From: Oscillospiraceae bacterium
GTDB taxonomy: Bacteria; Bacillota; Clostridia; Oscillospirales; Oscillospiraceae
Direction of reading: 5' to 3'
DNA: 64,000 nt
Assembly (NCBI GenBank): GCA_902765595.1
Contig: CACXAQ010000022.1
Span: 1 to 64,000, forward strand
Under the pieces are notes generated by a model. That model saw only the letters and a list, made by a program, of their open reading frames with translations, had not been told where the DNA came from and did no database searches. Position 1 is the first letter of the stretch. Every line of letters starts with the position of its first letter. A program made the translations under genes and the position numbers. Below are positions 40,553-53,387 of the stretch, in pieces.

Positions 40553-41434
40553 ATGGAAAGGAAACAGAAGCGGATCGGCTGGTACTTTCTTTTGACCGCT
40601 ACCGCCCTGATCTGCGTATTCAGCTTCTTCCCCATGTTCTCCGCGCTGGTCACTTCCTTTAAGAACTCCACCGGTGCCCAGTGGATCACCGAGTCCGGCA
40701 AGCCCTGGTACTACAACTACGCCCGCATGTTCCAGGACAAGACCTTCATGACCACGCTGAAGAACACCTTCCTGTACCTGATCATCCAGGTGCCCATCAT
40801 GCTGGTGTTCGCGATCCTGCTGGCCCAGATCCTGAACAACAAGGATCTGAAGCTGCGGGGCTTTTTCCGCACCTGCATTTTCCTGCCCTGCGCCATCTCC
40901 CTGGTCTCCTACGCCCTGATCTTCCGCTCTCTGTTTGCCACGGAAGGTCTGGTCAACTCCATCCTGCTGGCCCTGGGCTTCATCCCCGCCAAGATCAACT
41001 GGCTGGGCCAGACCGGCACCGCCCGCTTCGTCATCATCTTCGCCCTGGTCTGGCGCTGGACCGGCTACAACATGGTCTTCTACCTGGCTGGCCTGCAGAA
41101 CCTGGACTACTCCGTGTACGAGGCGGCCCGCATCGACGGCGCCAACGGCTGGAAGACCTTCTGGCACATCACCGTCCCCCAGCTGCGCCCGGTGATCATC
41201 ATGACCTTCATCATGTCCATCAACGGCACCCTGCAGCTCTTTGACGAGTCGGTGAACCTGACCAACGGCGGCCCCGCCGGCACCACCATGACCATGTCCC
41301 ACTACATTTACAACAACGCATTCGGCACCGGCACGGCCAACTTCGGCTACGCCTCCGCCATGTCCTTCCTGGTGTTCATCCTGGTGGCGATCCTGGCGGT
41401 CATCAACCTGAAGGTAGGTGATACCCGTGACTGA
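40553..41434 (+). CDS. sugar ABC transporter permease, MalF/UgpA type
   Basis: The product is 293 aa, starting MERKQKRIGWYFLL at 40553 after AAAGGAGG. There are six predicted membrane spans. The first is at about 11-32, and the BPD_transp_1 region covers about 70-290, with the EAA loop EAARIDGANGWKTFWHITVPQLRP near 190 that contacts the ATPase. It overlaps the next permease start. Confidence 0.93.
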   Translation: MERKQKRIGWYFLLTATALICVFSFFPMFSALVTSFKNSTGAQWITESGKPWYYNYARMFQDKTFMTTLKNTFLYLIIQVPIMLVFAILLAQILNNKDLKLRGFFRTCIFLPCAISLVSYALIFRSLFATEGLVNSILLALGFIPAKINWLGQTGTARFVIIFALVWRWTGYNMVFYLAGLQNLDYSVYEAARIDGANGWKTFWHITVPQLRPVIIMTFIMSINGTLQLFDESVNLTNGGPAGTTMTMSHYIYNNAFGTGTANFGYASAMSFLVFILVAILAVINLKVGDTRD

Positions 41435-42260
41435 ACGCAAGAAAATGAGCGCCATTCAGCGCCGGCTGATCCCCAGCTACATTTTCCTCGTGATCGTGGC
41501 GCTGTTCTCCGTCTTCCCCCTGTACTGGATGCTGACGGCGGCCACCAACACCACCCAGGAGGTGGCCCAGGGCAAGATCCTGTTCGGCGCCAACCTGATG
41601 GTGAACTTCCGGAACCTCCTGGCCAGCGCCAAGCTCTGGGGCGCCATGGGCAACTCCTTCTTCTACGCCGCGGCGCTGACGGTGCTGTCCCTGTTCATCT
41701 GCTCTCTGGCCGGCTACGGCTTCGAGCTGTACCATGACAAGGGCAAAGACATCGTCTTCGCCATCCTGCTGCTGGCGATGATGATCCCCGGCGTTGCCAC
41801 CATGATCCCCCTGTTCAAGATGATGAGCAAGATGCACCTGCTGAGCACGGTCTGGGGCTTCGTGCTGCCCACGGTGGCCACGCCCTTTATGATCATGATG
41901 TTCCGGCAGAACTCCCGAAACTTCCCCCTGGAAGTCATGGACGCCGCGCGGATCGACGGGCTGGGGGAGCTTGCCATCTTCTTCCGCATCTACATGCCCA
42001 TGATGAAGTCCACCTACGCGGCGGCGGCGGTCATCACCTTCATGAACGCCTGGAACTCCTATCTGTGGCCCCGGGTGGTGCTGACCGATCCCAACAGCGC
42101 CAAGACCATGCCCATCCTGATCGCGAACCTGGCCGGCGGCTACACCATCGACTACGGCGTGCTGATGCTGGGCGTGCTGTTCTGCTCGCTGCCCACGGTC
42201 ATCGTCTTCTTCATCCTGCAGAAGCAGTTTGCCCAGGGCATCACCGGCGCCATCAAGTAA
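41427..42260 (+). CDS. sugar ABC transporter permease, MalG/UgpE type
   Basis: The product is 277 aa from GTG 41427, which has AAGGTAGG upstream and overlaps the stop of the first permease; ATG 41445 is an alternative. A first span at about 15-37, five more, and the EAA-type loop EVMDAARIDGLGELAIFFRIYMPMMK near 172. The C-terminal FFILQKQFAQGITGAIK is characteristic of MalG-type subunits. It pairs with the preceding permease. Confidence 0.93.
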   Translation: MTERKKMSAIQRRLIPSYIFLVIVALFSVFPLYWMLTAATNTTQEVAQGKILFGANLMVNFRNLLASAKLWGAMGNSFFYAAALTVLSLFICSLAGYGFELYHDKGKDIVFAILLLAMMIPGVATMIPLFKMMSKMHLLSTVWGFVLPTVATPFMIMMFRQNSRNFPLEVMDAARIDGLGELAIFFRIYMPMMKSTYAAAAVITFMNAWNSYLWPRVVLTDPNSAKTMPILIANLAGGYTIDYGVLMLGVLFCSLPTVIVFFILQKQFAQGITGAIK

Positions 42261-42327
42261 AGCCGGGCTTGACAGCCCCTTTCCACCGCACGATTCTCCC
42301 CTTGAGGGGACCTTTGTGAAACCGAAA

Positions 42328-42360
42328 GCGCTCCCCTGCCCCGGCGGGGGAGCGCATTTC
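42328..42360 (+). terminator. terminator-like hairpin after the importer operon
   Basis: Stem GCGCTCCCC (42328-42336) and GGGGAGCGC (42347-42355) followed by ATTTCC. The T run is short. Confidence 0.6.
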
Positions 42361-42386
42361 CCATGCCTCCCCGCCTCCCCCCCTGT

Positions 42387-42567
42387 CATAATGATTATAT
42401 GATGGCGAAAAGCGAAAAAGCTTTTCGCCGCGCAGCTTTGCTGCGCGGTAAAACAGCACGGCTGTTTTGCCATATACTCATTGCAGAATCATTCGCTGCC
42501 AAACCTGTCGTTTGGCAGCGAAATCAATCGAATTCTCGATTGATTTCGCCATCCGATGGTCATTATT
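42387..42567. repeat. MITE-like element: chain of hairpins, copy 2 (inverted relative to copy 1)
   Basis: The reverse complement matches 22800-23005 over almost its whole length, with the same successive palindromes (GGCGAAAAGC/GCTTTTCGCC, GCGCAGC/GCTGCGC, GGCAAAAC/GTTTTGCC, TGCCAAAC/GTTTGGCA, GCGAAATCAATCGA/TCGATTGATTTCGC). One internal hairpin of copy 1 (AATCATTCGC ... TAATGAG region) is missing here. The terminal repeats are CATAATGATTAT and ATGGTCATTAT, slightly decayed. Confidence 0.85.
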
Positions 42568-46064
<3,497 letters not shown>

Positions 46065-46065
<1 letters not shown>

Positions 46066-46227
46066 TACGAATACCTGATAGAAATCCTTAAAGTCTTTCG
46101 GCCAGAATTGCGCCATGCTGCGTTGCCTTCCTTGACCATATATCTCCATTATGCTCTGCGGAAGGCGCCTTGTCTGGCACAATTCTGACTCGAAATCTTT
46201 TTAAAGCTTCTTATCAGGTATTCGTAT
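46065..46227. repeat. MITE-like element with 16-bp perfect terminal inverted repeats
   Basis: ATACGAATACCTGATA (46065-46080) and TATCAGGTATTCGTAT (46212-46227) are perfect inverted copies. Further inside, TTAAAG/CTTTTTAAAG-like and CCAGAATTG/CAATTCTG also pair, so the 163-base element is a long imperfect palindrome. Its first base is the last base of the lacZ stop codon. Confidence 0.85.
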
Positions 46228-46296
46228 GAGTCCCGCTGCCCATACGGAAAGAGAACCACATTCGCTCCCGGAAACATATCAAGAAACGAGGCTTTT

Positions 46297-47556
46297 ATGC
46301 GCCATCGAAAGCTCATTCTTCTCCCCCTGCTGCTGGCCCTCTGCCTGCTGCTTGGCACCGGCTGCGCCCAGACGAAAAAGGCCCCCGCCCAATACCGGGT
46401 GGCGGTCGCCACCGACCTGCACTATCTCGCCCCCTCCCTCCGCGACGGAGGCGAGATGTTCCAAAAGGTCATGGCCGCCGGGGACGGCAAGGTGACCGAA
46501 ACTTGCGATGAGATCACCGACGCCTTCCTTGGGGAGGTGCTGGCCCTCCGGCCCGAGGCCCTGATCCTCACCGGGGATCTGAGCTACAACGGCGAGCGGG
46601 AGAGCCACCTGGCCCTGGCGGAGAAGCTGGGGGCCCTGGAGGCCGCGGGGGTCCCGGTGCTGGTGCTGCCGGGGAACCACGACCTGTACCGCGCCTGCTA
46701 CGCCTTTCTGGGGGAGGCGGCCCAGCCCGTCCCCTCCGTCACGGCGGAGGAATTCCGGGAGATCTACGCCGCCTTCGGCTTTGACGACGCCCTGTCCCTG
46801 GACCCGGACTCTCTCAGCTACGCGGCTCGCTTGAACGACTCCACCCGGGTGCTGATGCTGGACGCCAACACCCTCCACGATCCCTGCGGCCTCTCGGACA
46901 AGACCCTGGAATGGATCGAGGGGCAGCTGCGGGCGGCGGACCGGGCAGGTCAGCAGGTGCTGGCGGCCTGCCACCAGAACCTGTACCGGCACACCATGTT
47001 CGGCCCCGGCTATGTGGTGAACGGCGCCGAGAAGCTGCAGGCGCTGCTGGAAAAGCACCAGGCGCCCCTCTTCCTCAGCGGCCACCTGCACATCCAGCAC
47101 ATCCTGACCGAGGGCGGTGTCACGGAGATCGCCACCTCTTCCCTCACCATGGGCGCCTGCCACTACGCCCTGCTCACGGCGTCGGAGGGGGAGCTTTGCT
47201 ATGAGGCAAGGCCCGTGCCGGTTTCCCGCTGGGCGCGGGAGCAGGGGCTCACGGACCCCCGGCTTCTGGAATTTGAGGGCTACGCCGCCGGGCGTCTCTT
47301 CAACCGGACCCGGCAGCAGGCGGAGGAGCAGCTTGCCGGCCGGGGCCTCGCCCCGGAGGAGGAGCAGCGCCTCGCGGACTATGCCGCGGCGCTGAACTTG
47401 GCCTATTTCTCCGGGGACCTGACGGGCGTTCAGGCCCTGGACCCGGAGGGCGCGCTCTTTCGGCAGTGGAGGGAGAGCGGCACCCTCTTCGGCGCCTACT
47501 TTGCCATGCTGGAGCCGGAGCTGGGCCGGGGCTACCGCCATTGGCCCGCCCCCTGA
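46297..47556 (+). CDS. metallophosphoesterase lipoprotein
   Basis: The product is 419 aa. An N-terminal signal with lipobox LGTGC (Cys23) anchors it outside the membrane. Calcineurin-type motifs are all present: ATDLHY (near 39), GDLSYNGE (near 91), GNHD (near 128), ACHQN (near 227) and SGHLHIQH (near 261), supplying the two-metal site. The C-terminal third is helical. The role may be in cell-surface phosphoester or nucleotide turnover. It could be co-transcribed with lacZ, separated by the MITE-like element. Confidence 0.88.
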   Translation: MRHRKLILLPLLLALCLLLGTGCAQTKKAPAQYRVAVATDLHYLAPSLRDGGEMFQKVMAAGDGKVTETCDEITDAFLGEVLALRPEALILTGDLSYNGERESHLALAEKLGALEAAGVPVLVLPGNHDLYRACYAFLGEAAQPVPSVTAEEFREIYAAFGFDDALSLDPDSLSYAARLNDSTRVLMLDANTLHDPCGLSDKTLEWIEGQLRAADRAGQQVLAACHQNLYRHTMFGPGYVVNGAEKLQALLEKHQAPLFLSGHLHIQHILTEGGVTEIATSSLTMGACHYALLTASEGELCYEARPVPVSRWAREQGLTDPRLLEFEGYAAGRLFNRTRQQAEEQLAGRGLAPEEEQRLADYAAALNLAYFSGDLTGVQALDPEGALFRQWRESGTLFGAYFAMLEPELGRGYRHWPAP

Positions 47557-47571
47557 CTCACCCCGCCCCCT

Positions 47572-47930
47572 TTGCCTCCCCCTCCGGGGGAGGGGGACCG
47601 CGTCAGCGGTGGAGGGGTATTCCTTCTCTCGCAAAAGAAACGAAAGAACGGTTTCAAGACCCATTTCTCTTTCCGCTTGTGGAAAGAGAAACGGTTCTTG
47701 TACTCCAAAGAGAAAGACGCTCGCCATATCTTTACCTCTTTGCGCCTCGCTTTATCGCTCCCTTGGTCAATAGACCAACGGTATAGACCGCCGCCTTGCC
47801 TCTCCCCGTAGGGGCGGCTATCAGCCGCCCGTTGTCCGACGTGCACCCGGGTCCCCGGGCGGGGACAAGCCCCGCCCCTACGGCAATTCCGCATTCCAAA
47901 TTCCCCATTCCGCATTCCCATTTCCCCATT
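47572..47930. repeat. R2/R3, H, D and E repeats before the pyr operon
   Basis: 47574-47622 is an R3-type copy (CCTCCCCCTCCGGGGGAGG, stem ACCGCGTCAGCGGT, GGAGGGGTATT). 47640-47790 is an H element whose first 100 bases match 13515-13620. 47803-47880 is a D unit. 47884-47930 is heptads. No gene. Confidence 0.9.
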
Positions 47931-47932
47931 CC

Positions 47933-47962
47933 AAAAGGCCCCCGTTCCGGGGGGCTTTTTTC
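47933..47962 (+). terminator. terminator between the phosphoesterase and the pyr operon
   Basis: AAAAGGCCCCC and GGGGGGCTTTTTT pair around a GTTCC loop; T run present. Confidence 0.85.
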
Positions 47963-47977
47963 TGTACATTCTGCCAA

Positions 47978-48007
47978 TTGACAAAATCCGCCCTCCTCTT
48001 ATATAAT
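47978..48007 (+). promoter_or_regulatory. pyr operon promoter
   Basis: Consensus TTGACA (47978-47983) and TATAAT (48002-48007) with an 18-base spacer, about 125 bases before pyrC. Confidence 0.88.
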
Positions 48008-48021
48008 CGTGTCATCTTTAA

Positions 48022-48115
48022 GACGACCCTGTGAGATCGGCAAGACAACAAGAACGCCCCCTTTGGGATCGCTGTATTTGTTTCGCCTTGCCGCCCGTTT
48101 CGGTGAGGCTTTTTT
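48022..48115 (+). promoter_or_regulatory. PyrR-type attenuator in the pyr leader
   Basis: CCCTGTGAGATC (48027-48038) fits the PyrR-binding core CCnGnGAG. A terminator follows: stem GCCT-tg-CCG (48085-48093) with CGG-tg-AGGC (48101-48109) and six T. CGGCAAG (48038-48044) is complementary to CTTGCCG (48087-48093), the terminator's left arm, giving a mutually exclusive antiterminator. This predicts UMP/PyrR control of the whole operon. Confidence 0.7.
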
Positions 48116-48132
48116 GTTTGGAGGATCCGCTC

Positions 48133-49344
48133 ATGCCTGTGTTTGACAAGAACAAGGTTCTCTTCGGTGAGGGCGCTGCGCACTTCATCGGGGATGCGAG
48201 CGCGGCCCCCGTCTGCCAGATCCTGAAAAACCACCCCTATACACTTCTGCCCGGTTTTTGCGATGTGCATGTGCACCTGCGCGAACCGGGCTTTTCTTAT
48301 AAGGAAACCATCCGCACCGGGAGCCTTGCCGGGGCCCGGGGCGGCTACACCGCCCTATGCGCCATGCCCAATCTCTCCCCGGTGCCGGACAGCCCGGAGC
48401 ACCTGGCCCTCCAGCAGGCCATCATCGACCGGGACGCCTGCATCGACGTGCGGCCCTACGGGGCCATCACCCTGGGCCAGCGGGGGGAGACGCTTGCGGA
48501 TCTGGAGGGCATGGCCCCCGGGGTGGTGGCCTTCTCCGACGACGGCAAGGGCGTCCAGGACCCGGGGCTCATGCGGGAGGCCATGGTCCGCGCCAAGGCC
48601 CTGGGCAAGCTCATCGCCGCCCACTGCGAGGATAACCGGCTGCTCCACGGCGGCTATATCCACGACGGCGCCTACGCCGCCGCCCACGGCCACAGGGGCA
48701 TCTGCTCCGAGAGCGAGTGGGGCCCCATCGCCCGGGACCTGGAGCTGGCGGCGGAGACCGGCTGCGCCTACCACGTCTGCCACGTCTCCACCAAGGAGTC
48801 CGTCGCCCTTCTCCGTCAGGCGAAGCGGGACGGCCTCAACGTGAGCTGCGAGACCGCGCCCCACTACCTGCTCCTGGACGAGAACGACCTGCAGGAGGAC
48901 GGGCGCTTCAAGATGAACCCGCCCCTCCGCTCCCGGGAAGACCGGGAGGCCCTGCTGGAGGGCCTTGCGGACGGCACCATCGACATGATCGCCACCGACC
49001 ACGCGCCCCACAGCGCGGAGGAGAAGGCCAAGGGCCTGGCCCACAGCGCCTTCGGCGTGGTGGGGTTGGAGACCGCCTTCCCCCTGCTCTACACGGGCCT
49101 GGTGCGGGAGGGCGTGCTGAGCCTGGAGGCGCTGGTGGACCTGCTGTGTCACCGGCCCCGGGCCCGCTTCGGCCTGCCCCTGGGCGCGGACTATTCTCTC
49201 TGGGACCTGAACGCATCCTACACTATCGACCCGGCGGAATTCCTCTCCCTGGGCCGGGCCACCCCCTTTGCCGGGCGTCGGGTCTTCGGCCGCTGCAAGC
49301 TGACCGTCCACGACGGAAACGCCGTATTTTACGAGGAGCCTTGA
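48133..49344 (+). CDS. pyrC: dihydroorotase
   Basis: The product is 403 aa, starting MPVFDKNKVL at 48133 after GGAGG; a longer frame runs through the leader terminator and is rejected. It closes carbamoyl-aspartate to dihydroorotate. Zinc ligands are in DVHVHLREPG (His46, His48), the bridging residue region is FSDDGKG, later His residues are in AAHCEDN and YHVCHVSTKE, and the catalytic Asp is in TDHAPHS. Type I (PyrC/AllB-like) layout. The N-terminal beta-domain is short compared with typical 425-aa enzymes. First gene of the operon, abutting pyrK. Confidence 0.95.
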   Translation: MPVFDKNKVLFGEGAAHFIGDASAAPVCQILKNHPYTLLPGFCDVHVHLREPGFSYKETIRTGSLAGARGGYTALCAMPNLSPVPDSPEHLALQQAIIDRDACIDVRPYGAITLGQRGETLADLEGMAPGVVAFSDDGKGVQDPGLMREAMVRAKALGKLIAAHCEDNRLLHGGYIHDGAYAAAHGHRGICSESEWGPIARDLELAAETGCAYHVCHVSTKESVALLRQAKRDGLNVSCETAPHYLLLDENDLQEDGRFKMNPPLRSREDREALLEGLADGTIDMIATDHAPHSAEEKAKGLAHSAFGVVGLETAFPLLYTGLVREGVLSLEALVDLLCHRPRARFGLPLGADYSLWDLNASYTIDPAEFLSLGRATPFAGRRVFGRCKLTVHDGNAVFYEEP

Positions 49345-50079
49345 ATGAAGCAAAGCGTCTTTACCGTCATTGAAAACACGCCTGTGACCGAGCGGGTGTC
49401 CCGCCTGCGCCTGCGGGGGGACTGCTCCGCCATTGAGCGCCCCGGCCAGTTCGTGAACATCGCCCTGCCCGGGCTGTTTCTCCGCCGCCCCTTCTCCGTC
49501 AGCGACTGGAACGACGACAGCCTGACGCTCCACTACGAGCTGGTGGGCAAGGGCACCGAGCTGCTGCGCAGCATGCAGAAGGGGGAAAAGCTGGACCTTC
49601 TGACGGGTCTGGGCAACGGCTTTGATCTCTCCCTCGCCGGGGAGCGGCCCCTGCTGGTGGGCGGCGGCAGCGGCGTCTCGCCGCTGCTGGGCCTGGCCCG
49701 CCGCCTGGTGCAGCAGGGCTCCCGGCCCCAGGTGATCCTGGGCTTTGACACCCGGGAGGACATTTTTCTGGTGGACGAGCTGTTCCACCTGTCCCTCTCC
49801 CCCTCCGTCACCACGGCGGACGGCTCCTTCGGGATCCGGGGTCTCGCCACCGACGCCATGGACCTGCCCCACAGCTTTTTCTACGCCTGCGGGCCGGAGG
49901 CCATGCTCCGGGCCGTGGCGCAAAAGAGCCCGGTGAGCGGGCAGCTGAGCTTTGACGCGCGCATGGGCTGCGGCTTCGGCGCCTGCATGGGCTGCACGAA
50001 GGAGACCTTGAACGGCCCCCGGCGGGTCTGCAGGGACGGCCCGGTGTTTTTGAAGGAGGAGCTCACATGGGACGACTGA
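49345..50079 (+). CDS. pyrK: dihydroorotate dehydrogenase B, electron-transfer subunit
   Basis: The product is 244 aa. It passes electrons from PyrD to NAD+. FAD binding is seen in RRPFSVS (47-53), the NAD domain in GGGSGVSP (106-113) and YACGPEAML (180-188), and the [2Fe-2S] ligands are Cys209, Cys214, Cys217 and Cys229. It starts directly after the pyrC stop and overlaps pyrD by 13 bases. Confidence 0.95.
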   Translation: MKQSVFTVIENTPVTERVSRLRLRGDCSAIERPGQFVNIALPGLFLRRPFSVSDWNDDSLTLHYELVGKGTELLRSMQKGEKLDLLTGLGNGFDLSLAGERPLLVGGGSGVSPLLGLARRLVQQGSRPQVILGFDTREDIFLVDELFHLSLSPSVTTADGSFGIRGLATDAMDLPHSFFYACGPEAMLRAVAQKSPVSGQLSFDARMGCGFGACMGCTKETLNGPRRVCRDGPVFLKEELTWDD

Positions 50080-50984
50080 GCGTTTCCCTCTGCGGGGTGG
50101 AGTTGTCGAACCCCATCATCCCCGCCTCCGGCACCTTCGGCTACGGCCATGAGTTCGCCGGGTATTATGACCTGGATTGCCTGGGCGCCCTCGCCCTGAA
50201 GGGCACCACCCTGGCGCCCCGCTTCGGCAACCCCACCCCCCGCATCGCGGAGGCCCCCGCCGGCATGCTCAACGCCGTGGGACTGCAGAATCCCGGCGTG
50301 GACGGGGTGATCGAAAACGAGCTTCCCAAGCTCGCGGCGGTGTTCCACAAGCCCGCCATCGCAAACGTCAGCGGCTTTTCCATCGAGGAATACGCCGCCG
50401 TCTGCCGGAAGCTTGACCCCCGGCCGGAGATCGGCTGGCTGGAGGTGAACGTGAGCTGCCCCAACGTCCACGGGGGCGGCATGAGCTTCGGCACCGACCC
50501 CGCGGCCGCCGCCGCGGTGACAAGGGCGGTGAAGGCCGTGACGAAAAAGCCCGTGATTTTGAAGCTCTCCCCCAACGTGACCGATATCGTGGCCGTGGCC
50601 CGGGCCTGTGAGGACGCCGGGGCCGACGGTCTGAGCCTCATCAACACCGTCCTCGCCCTGCGCATCGATTGGAAGACCCGGCGGCCCATCCTGGCCAATA
50701 CCACCGGCGGCCTCTCCGGCCCCGCCATCTTCCCCCTGGCCCTGCGGATGGTCTGGCAGGTGTCCCAGGCCGTGTCCATCCCGGTGATCGGGCTGGGCGG
50801 GGTCTCCTCCGCCGAGGACGCGGCGGAGATGCTGCTGGCCGGGGCCGCGGCGGTGCAGGTAGGCGCCGCCAACCTGGTGGACCCCTACGCCTGTCCCAAA
50901 ATCATCCGGGCCCTGCCCGGGGTGCTGGACCGGATGGGCGCGGACAATATTCGTGAGATCATAGGAGGCGCCCATGGCGACTGA
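50067..50984 (+). CDS. pyrD: dihydroorotate dehydrogenase B, catalytic subunit (class 1B)
   Basis: The product is 305 aa. FMN barrel motifs: ASGTFGYGHEF near 20, LKGTTLAPR near 44, NAVGLQNPG near 69, the catalytic Cys131 in NVSCPNVHGGG (class 1 enzymes use Cys), KLSPNVTDIV near 172, INTVLALRIDW near 192 and GLGGVSSAEDA near 240. Use of Cys and pairing with pyrK define the NAD-linked class 1B. Overlaps pyrF by 11 bases. Confidence 0.95.
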   Translation: MGRLSVSLCGVELSNPIIPASGTFGYGHEFAGYYDLDCLGALALKGTTLAPRFGNPTPRIAEAPAGMLNAVGLQNPGVDGVIENELPKLAAVFHKPAIANVSGFSIEEYAAVCRKLDPRPEIGWLEVNVSCPNVHGGGMSFGTDPAAAAAVTRAVKAVTKKPVILKLSPNVTDIVAVARACEDAGADGLSLINTVLALRIDWKTRRPILANTTGGLSGPAIFPLALRMVWQVSQAVSIPVIGLGGVSSAEDAAEMLLAGAAAVQVGAANLVDPYACPKIIRALPGVLDRMGADNIREIIGGAHGD

Positions 50985-51672
50985 CGTGATTATCGCCTGC
51001 GATTTCCCCAACGCCGGGGAGACCCTGGCCTTTCTGGACCGCTTTGCAGAAGAAAAGCCCTTTGTGAAGATCGGCATGGAGCTCTTTTACGCCGAGGGAC
51101 CCGCCATCGTCCGGGCCATCAAGGCCCGGGGCCATAAGATCTTCCTGGATCTGAAACTCCACGACATCCCCAACACCGTGGAGAAGGCCATGGCCTCTCT
51201 CTCGGCCCTGGACGTGGACATGGTGAATCTCCACGCCGCCGGGACCCGGGCCATGATGGAGGCGGCCCTCCGGGGCCTGACCCGGCCCGACGGGACCCGT
51301 CCCCTGCTCCTGGCGGTGACCCAGCTCACCAGCACGGACGAAGCCGCCATGCGCGAGGAACTGCTCATCGACCGGCCTCTGGATAAGGTGGTCCTCTCCT
51401 ACGCCCGCAACGCCGCCGCCGCGGGGCTGGACGGGGTGGTCTGCTCCCCCCTGGAGGCGGGCAAGGTCCACAAAGCCTGCGGCCCGGCCTTTTTGACCGT
51501 GACCCCCGGCGTCCGCTTTGCCGACGGGGACAAGGGCGACCAGAAGCGGGTCACCACCCCCGCGAGGGCGAGGGAGCTTGGCTCCGACTACATCGTGGTG
51601 GGCCGCCCCATCACCAAAGCCGAAGACCCGGCGGCGGCCTACCGCCGCTGCGTCCGGGACTTCCTGGGCTGA
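50974..51672 (+). CDS. pyrF: orotidine 5'-phosphate decarboxylase
   Basis: The product is 232 aa. It makes UMP. The catalytic array is DLKLHDIPNTV (Asp59, Lys61, Asp64). The phosphate-binding end is seen as LTVTPGVRFADGDKGDQKRV, then YIVVGRPIT. Length is that of the bacterial group 1 enzyme. Start overlaps pyrD; a short R2 block follows before pyrE. Confidence 0.95.
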   Translation: MATDVIIACDFPNAGETLAFLDRFAEEKPFVKIGMELFYAEGPAIVRAIKARGHKIFLDLKLHDIPNTVEKAMASLSALDVDMVNLHAAGTRAMMEAALRGLTRPDGTRPLLLAVTQLTSTDEAAMREELLIDRPLDKVVLSYARNAAAAGLDGVVCSPLEAGKVHKACGPAFLTVTPGVRFADGDKGDQKRVTTPARARELGSDYIVVGRPITKAEDPAAAYRRCVRDFLG

Positions 51673-51675
51673 CGC

Positions 51676-51785
51676 CCCCCACGCCCCCTATCGGCGCTCC
51701 GCGCCACTTCCCCCAAAGGGGGAAGCGATCCCTGCCTCCCCCAATGGGGGAGGTGGCACGGCGAAGCCGTGACGGTAGGGGGAAC
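51676..51785. repeat. R2 head-to-head pair within the pyr operon
   Basis: An inverted R2 copy (stem GGCGCTCCGCGCC) and a forward copy (stem CACGGCGAAGCCGTG) occupy the only sizeable gap of the pyr operon. They do not look like a terminator, since no T run follows. Confidence 0.9.
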
Positions 51786-51822
51786 CCCCTTGCCCCCCTA
51801 AACATCGAACAGGAGAATGAAC

Positions 51823-52467
51823 ATGGATCTGTCAAATTGCATCGCAAAGGACCTGCTTTCCATCCGGGCCGTTTTCTTCCGCCCGGACGAGCCCTTCACC
51901 TGGGCCAGCGGCATCCAGAGCCCCGTCTACTGCGACAACCGCCTGACCCTCACCGCCCCGGAAGTCCGGACCCACGTGGAGGAGGGTCTGGCCGCGCTGA
52001 TCCGGGAATACTACCCGGAGGTTGAGGTGCTGATGGGCACCTCCACCGCCGGCATCGCCCACGCCGCCATCGTGGGCCACCTGATGGGCCTGCCCATGGG
52101 CTACGTCCGCTCCGGCGCCAAGGACCACGGCCGCAGGAACCAGATCGAGGGCCGGCTGGAGCCGGGCCAGAAGGTGGTGGTGGTGGAGGATCTGATCTCC
52201 ACCGGCGGCAGCGTCCTGGAGGTGGTGAATGTCCTGCGGGAGGCCGGCGCCCAGGTCCTGGGCGTGGTGAGCATCTTCACCTACGGCATGCAGAAGGGCC
52301 TGACCCGTCTGGCCGAGGCCCGGGTAGAAAACCACAGCCTGACGAATTTTGACGTGATCGCCCGGGTGGCCGCCGAGGAGGGCTACATCCGCCCCGAGGA
52401 CGTGGCCCGGCTGATCGCGTTTCGCAATAACCCATCGGACGAAAGCTGGAAAGGAGCCAAAGCATGA
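51823..52467 (+). CDS. pyrE: orotate phosphoribosyltransferase
   Basis: The product is 214 aa. Start at 51823 has AGGAG six bases upstream (51817 is too close to it). It joins orotate to PRPP. Signatures are [16 protein letters not shown] near 28, [11 protein letters not shown] near 75, [17 protein letters not shown] near 96 and the PRPP loop [13 protein letters not shown] near 118-130. Overlaps pyrB by four bases (ATGA). Confidence 0.95.
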   Translation: MDLSNCIAKDLLSIRAVFFRPDEPFTWASGIQSPVYCDNRLTLTAPEVRTHVEEGLAALIREYYPEVEVLMGTSTAGIAHAAIVGHLMGLPMGYVRSGAKDHGRRNQIEGRLEPGQKVVVVEDLISTGGSVLEVVNVLREAGAQVLGVVSIFTYGMQKGLTRLAEARVENHSLTNFDVIARVAAEEGYIRPEDVARLIAFRNNPSDESWKGAKA

Positions 52468-53387
52468 GACATCTTATCAACATCCTCGATTTCAGTACCG
52501 AGGAGCTGCAGGACCTGATCGACACCGCCAACGACATCATCGCAAACCCCGAAAAGTACAGCCAGGTCTGCCGCGGCAGGAAGCTGGCCACCCTGTTCTT
52601 CGAGCCCTCCACCCGCACCCGTCTCAGCTTTGAGGCGGCCATGTACGAGCTGGGCGGCAACGTGATCGGCTTCTCCGCCGCCCAGAACTCCTCCGCCGCC
52701 AAGGGCGAGAGCGTGGCGGACACGGCCAAGACCATCAGCTGCTACGCGGACATCATCGCCATGCGCCACCCCAAGGAGGGCGCGCCTCTGGTGGCGGCCA
52801 ACGCCGCCTCCATCCCGGTGATCAACGCCGGCGACGGCGGCCACAACCACCCCACCCAGACCCTGGCGGACCTGCTGACCATCTACCGGGAAAAGGGCCG
52901 CTTCGACCATCTGACCGTGGGCCTCTGCGGCGATTTGAAGTTCGGCCGCACGGTCCACTCCCTCATCAGCGCTCTGAGCCGCTATGAGGGGCTCAAGTTC
53001 GTGCTCATCTCCCCGGAGGAGCTGAAGCTCCCCAGCTATGTGAAGAAGGACGCCCTCAAGTCCAAGGGCATCCCCTATGAGCAGACCACCGACCTGGAGG
53101 CCGCCATGCCGGAGCTTGACATCCTCTACATGACCCGCGTCCAGCGGGAGCGCTTCTTCAACGAGGAGGATTACCTGCGCCTGAAGGACAGCTACATCCT
53201 CACCCCGGAGAAGCTCCGCAATGCCAAGGCCGACCTCTCCATTCTCCATCCCCTGCCCCGGGTCAACGAGATCAGCGTGGCCATCGACGACGATCCCCGG
53301 GCCTGCTACTTCAAGCAGGTGCTCAACGGCAAGTACATGCGCATGGCGCTCATCATGAAACTCTTGAAGGAGGCTGGAAGACTGTGA
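52464..53387 (+). CDS. pyrB: aspartate carbamoyltransferase, catalytic chain
   Basis: The product is 307 aa. Carbamoyl-phosphate binding STRTR is in [13 protein letters not shown] near 50, the second-subunit loop Ser/Lys is in SSAAKGES near 75, HPTQTLADL near 131, aspartate binding [13 protein letters not shown] near 216 and HPLPRVNEI near 257. First committed step of pyrimidine synthesis. It requires pyrI, encoded next, for regulation. Confidence 0.96.
   Translation: MRHLINILDFSTEELQDLIDTANDIIANPEKYSQVCRGRKLATLFFEPSTRTRLSFEAAMYELGGNVIGFSAAQNSSAAKGESVADTAKTISCYADIIAMRHPKEGAPLVAANAASIPVINAGDGGHNHPTQTLADLLTIYREKGRFDHLTVGLCGDLKFGRTVHSLISALSRYEGLKFVLISPEELKLPSYVKKDALKSKGIPYEQTTDLEAAMPELDILYMTRVQRERFFNEEDYLRLKDSYILTPEKLRNAKADLSILHPLPRVNEISVAIDDDPRACYFKQVLNGKYMRMALIMKLLKEAGRL

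Noticed and set aside
38975..41455. Minus-strand frame of 826 codons opposite the importer genes
   Set aside because: The plus strand encodes a lipoprotein and two permeases with ribosome sites; the antisense is a composition artefact.
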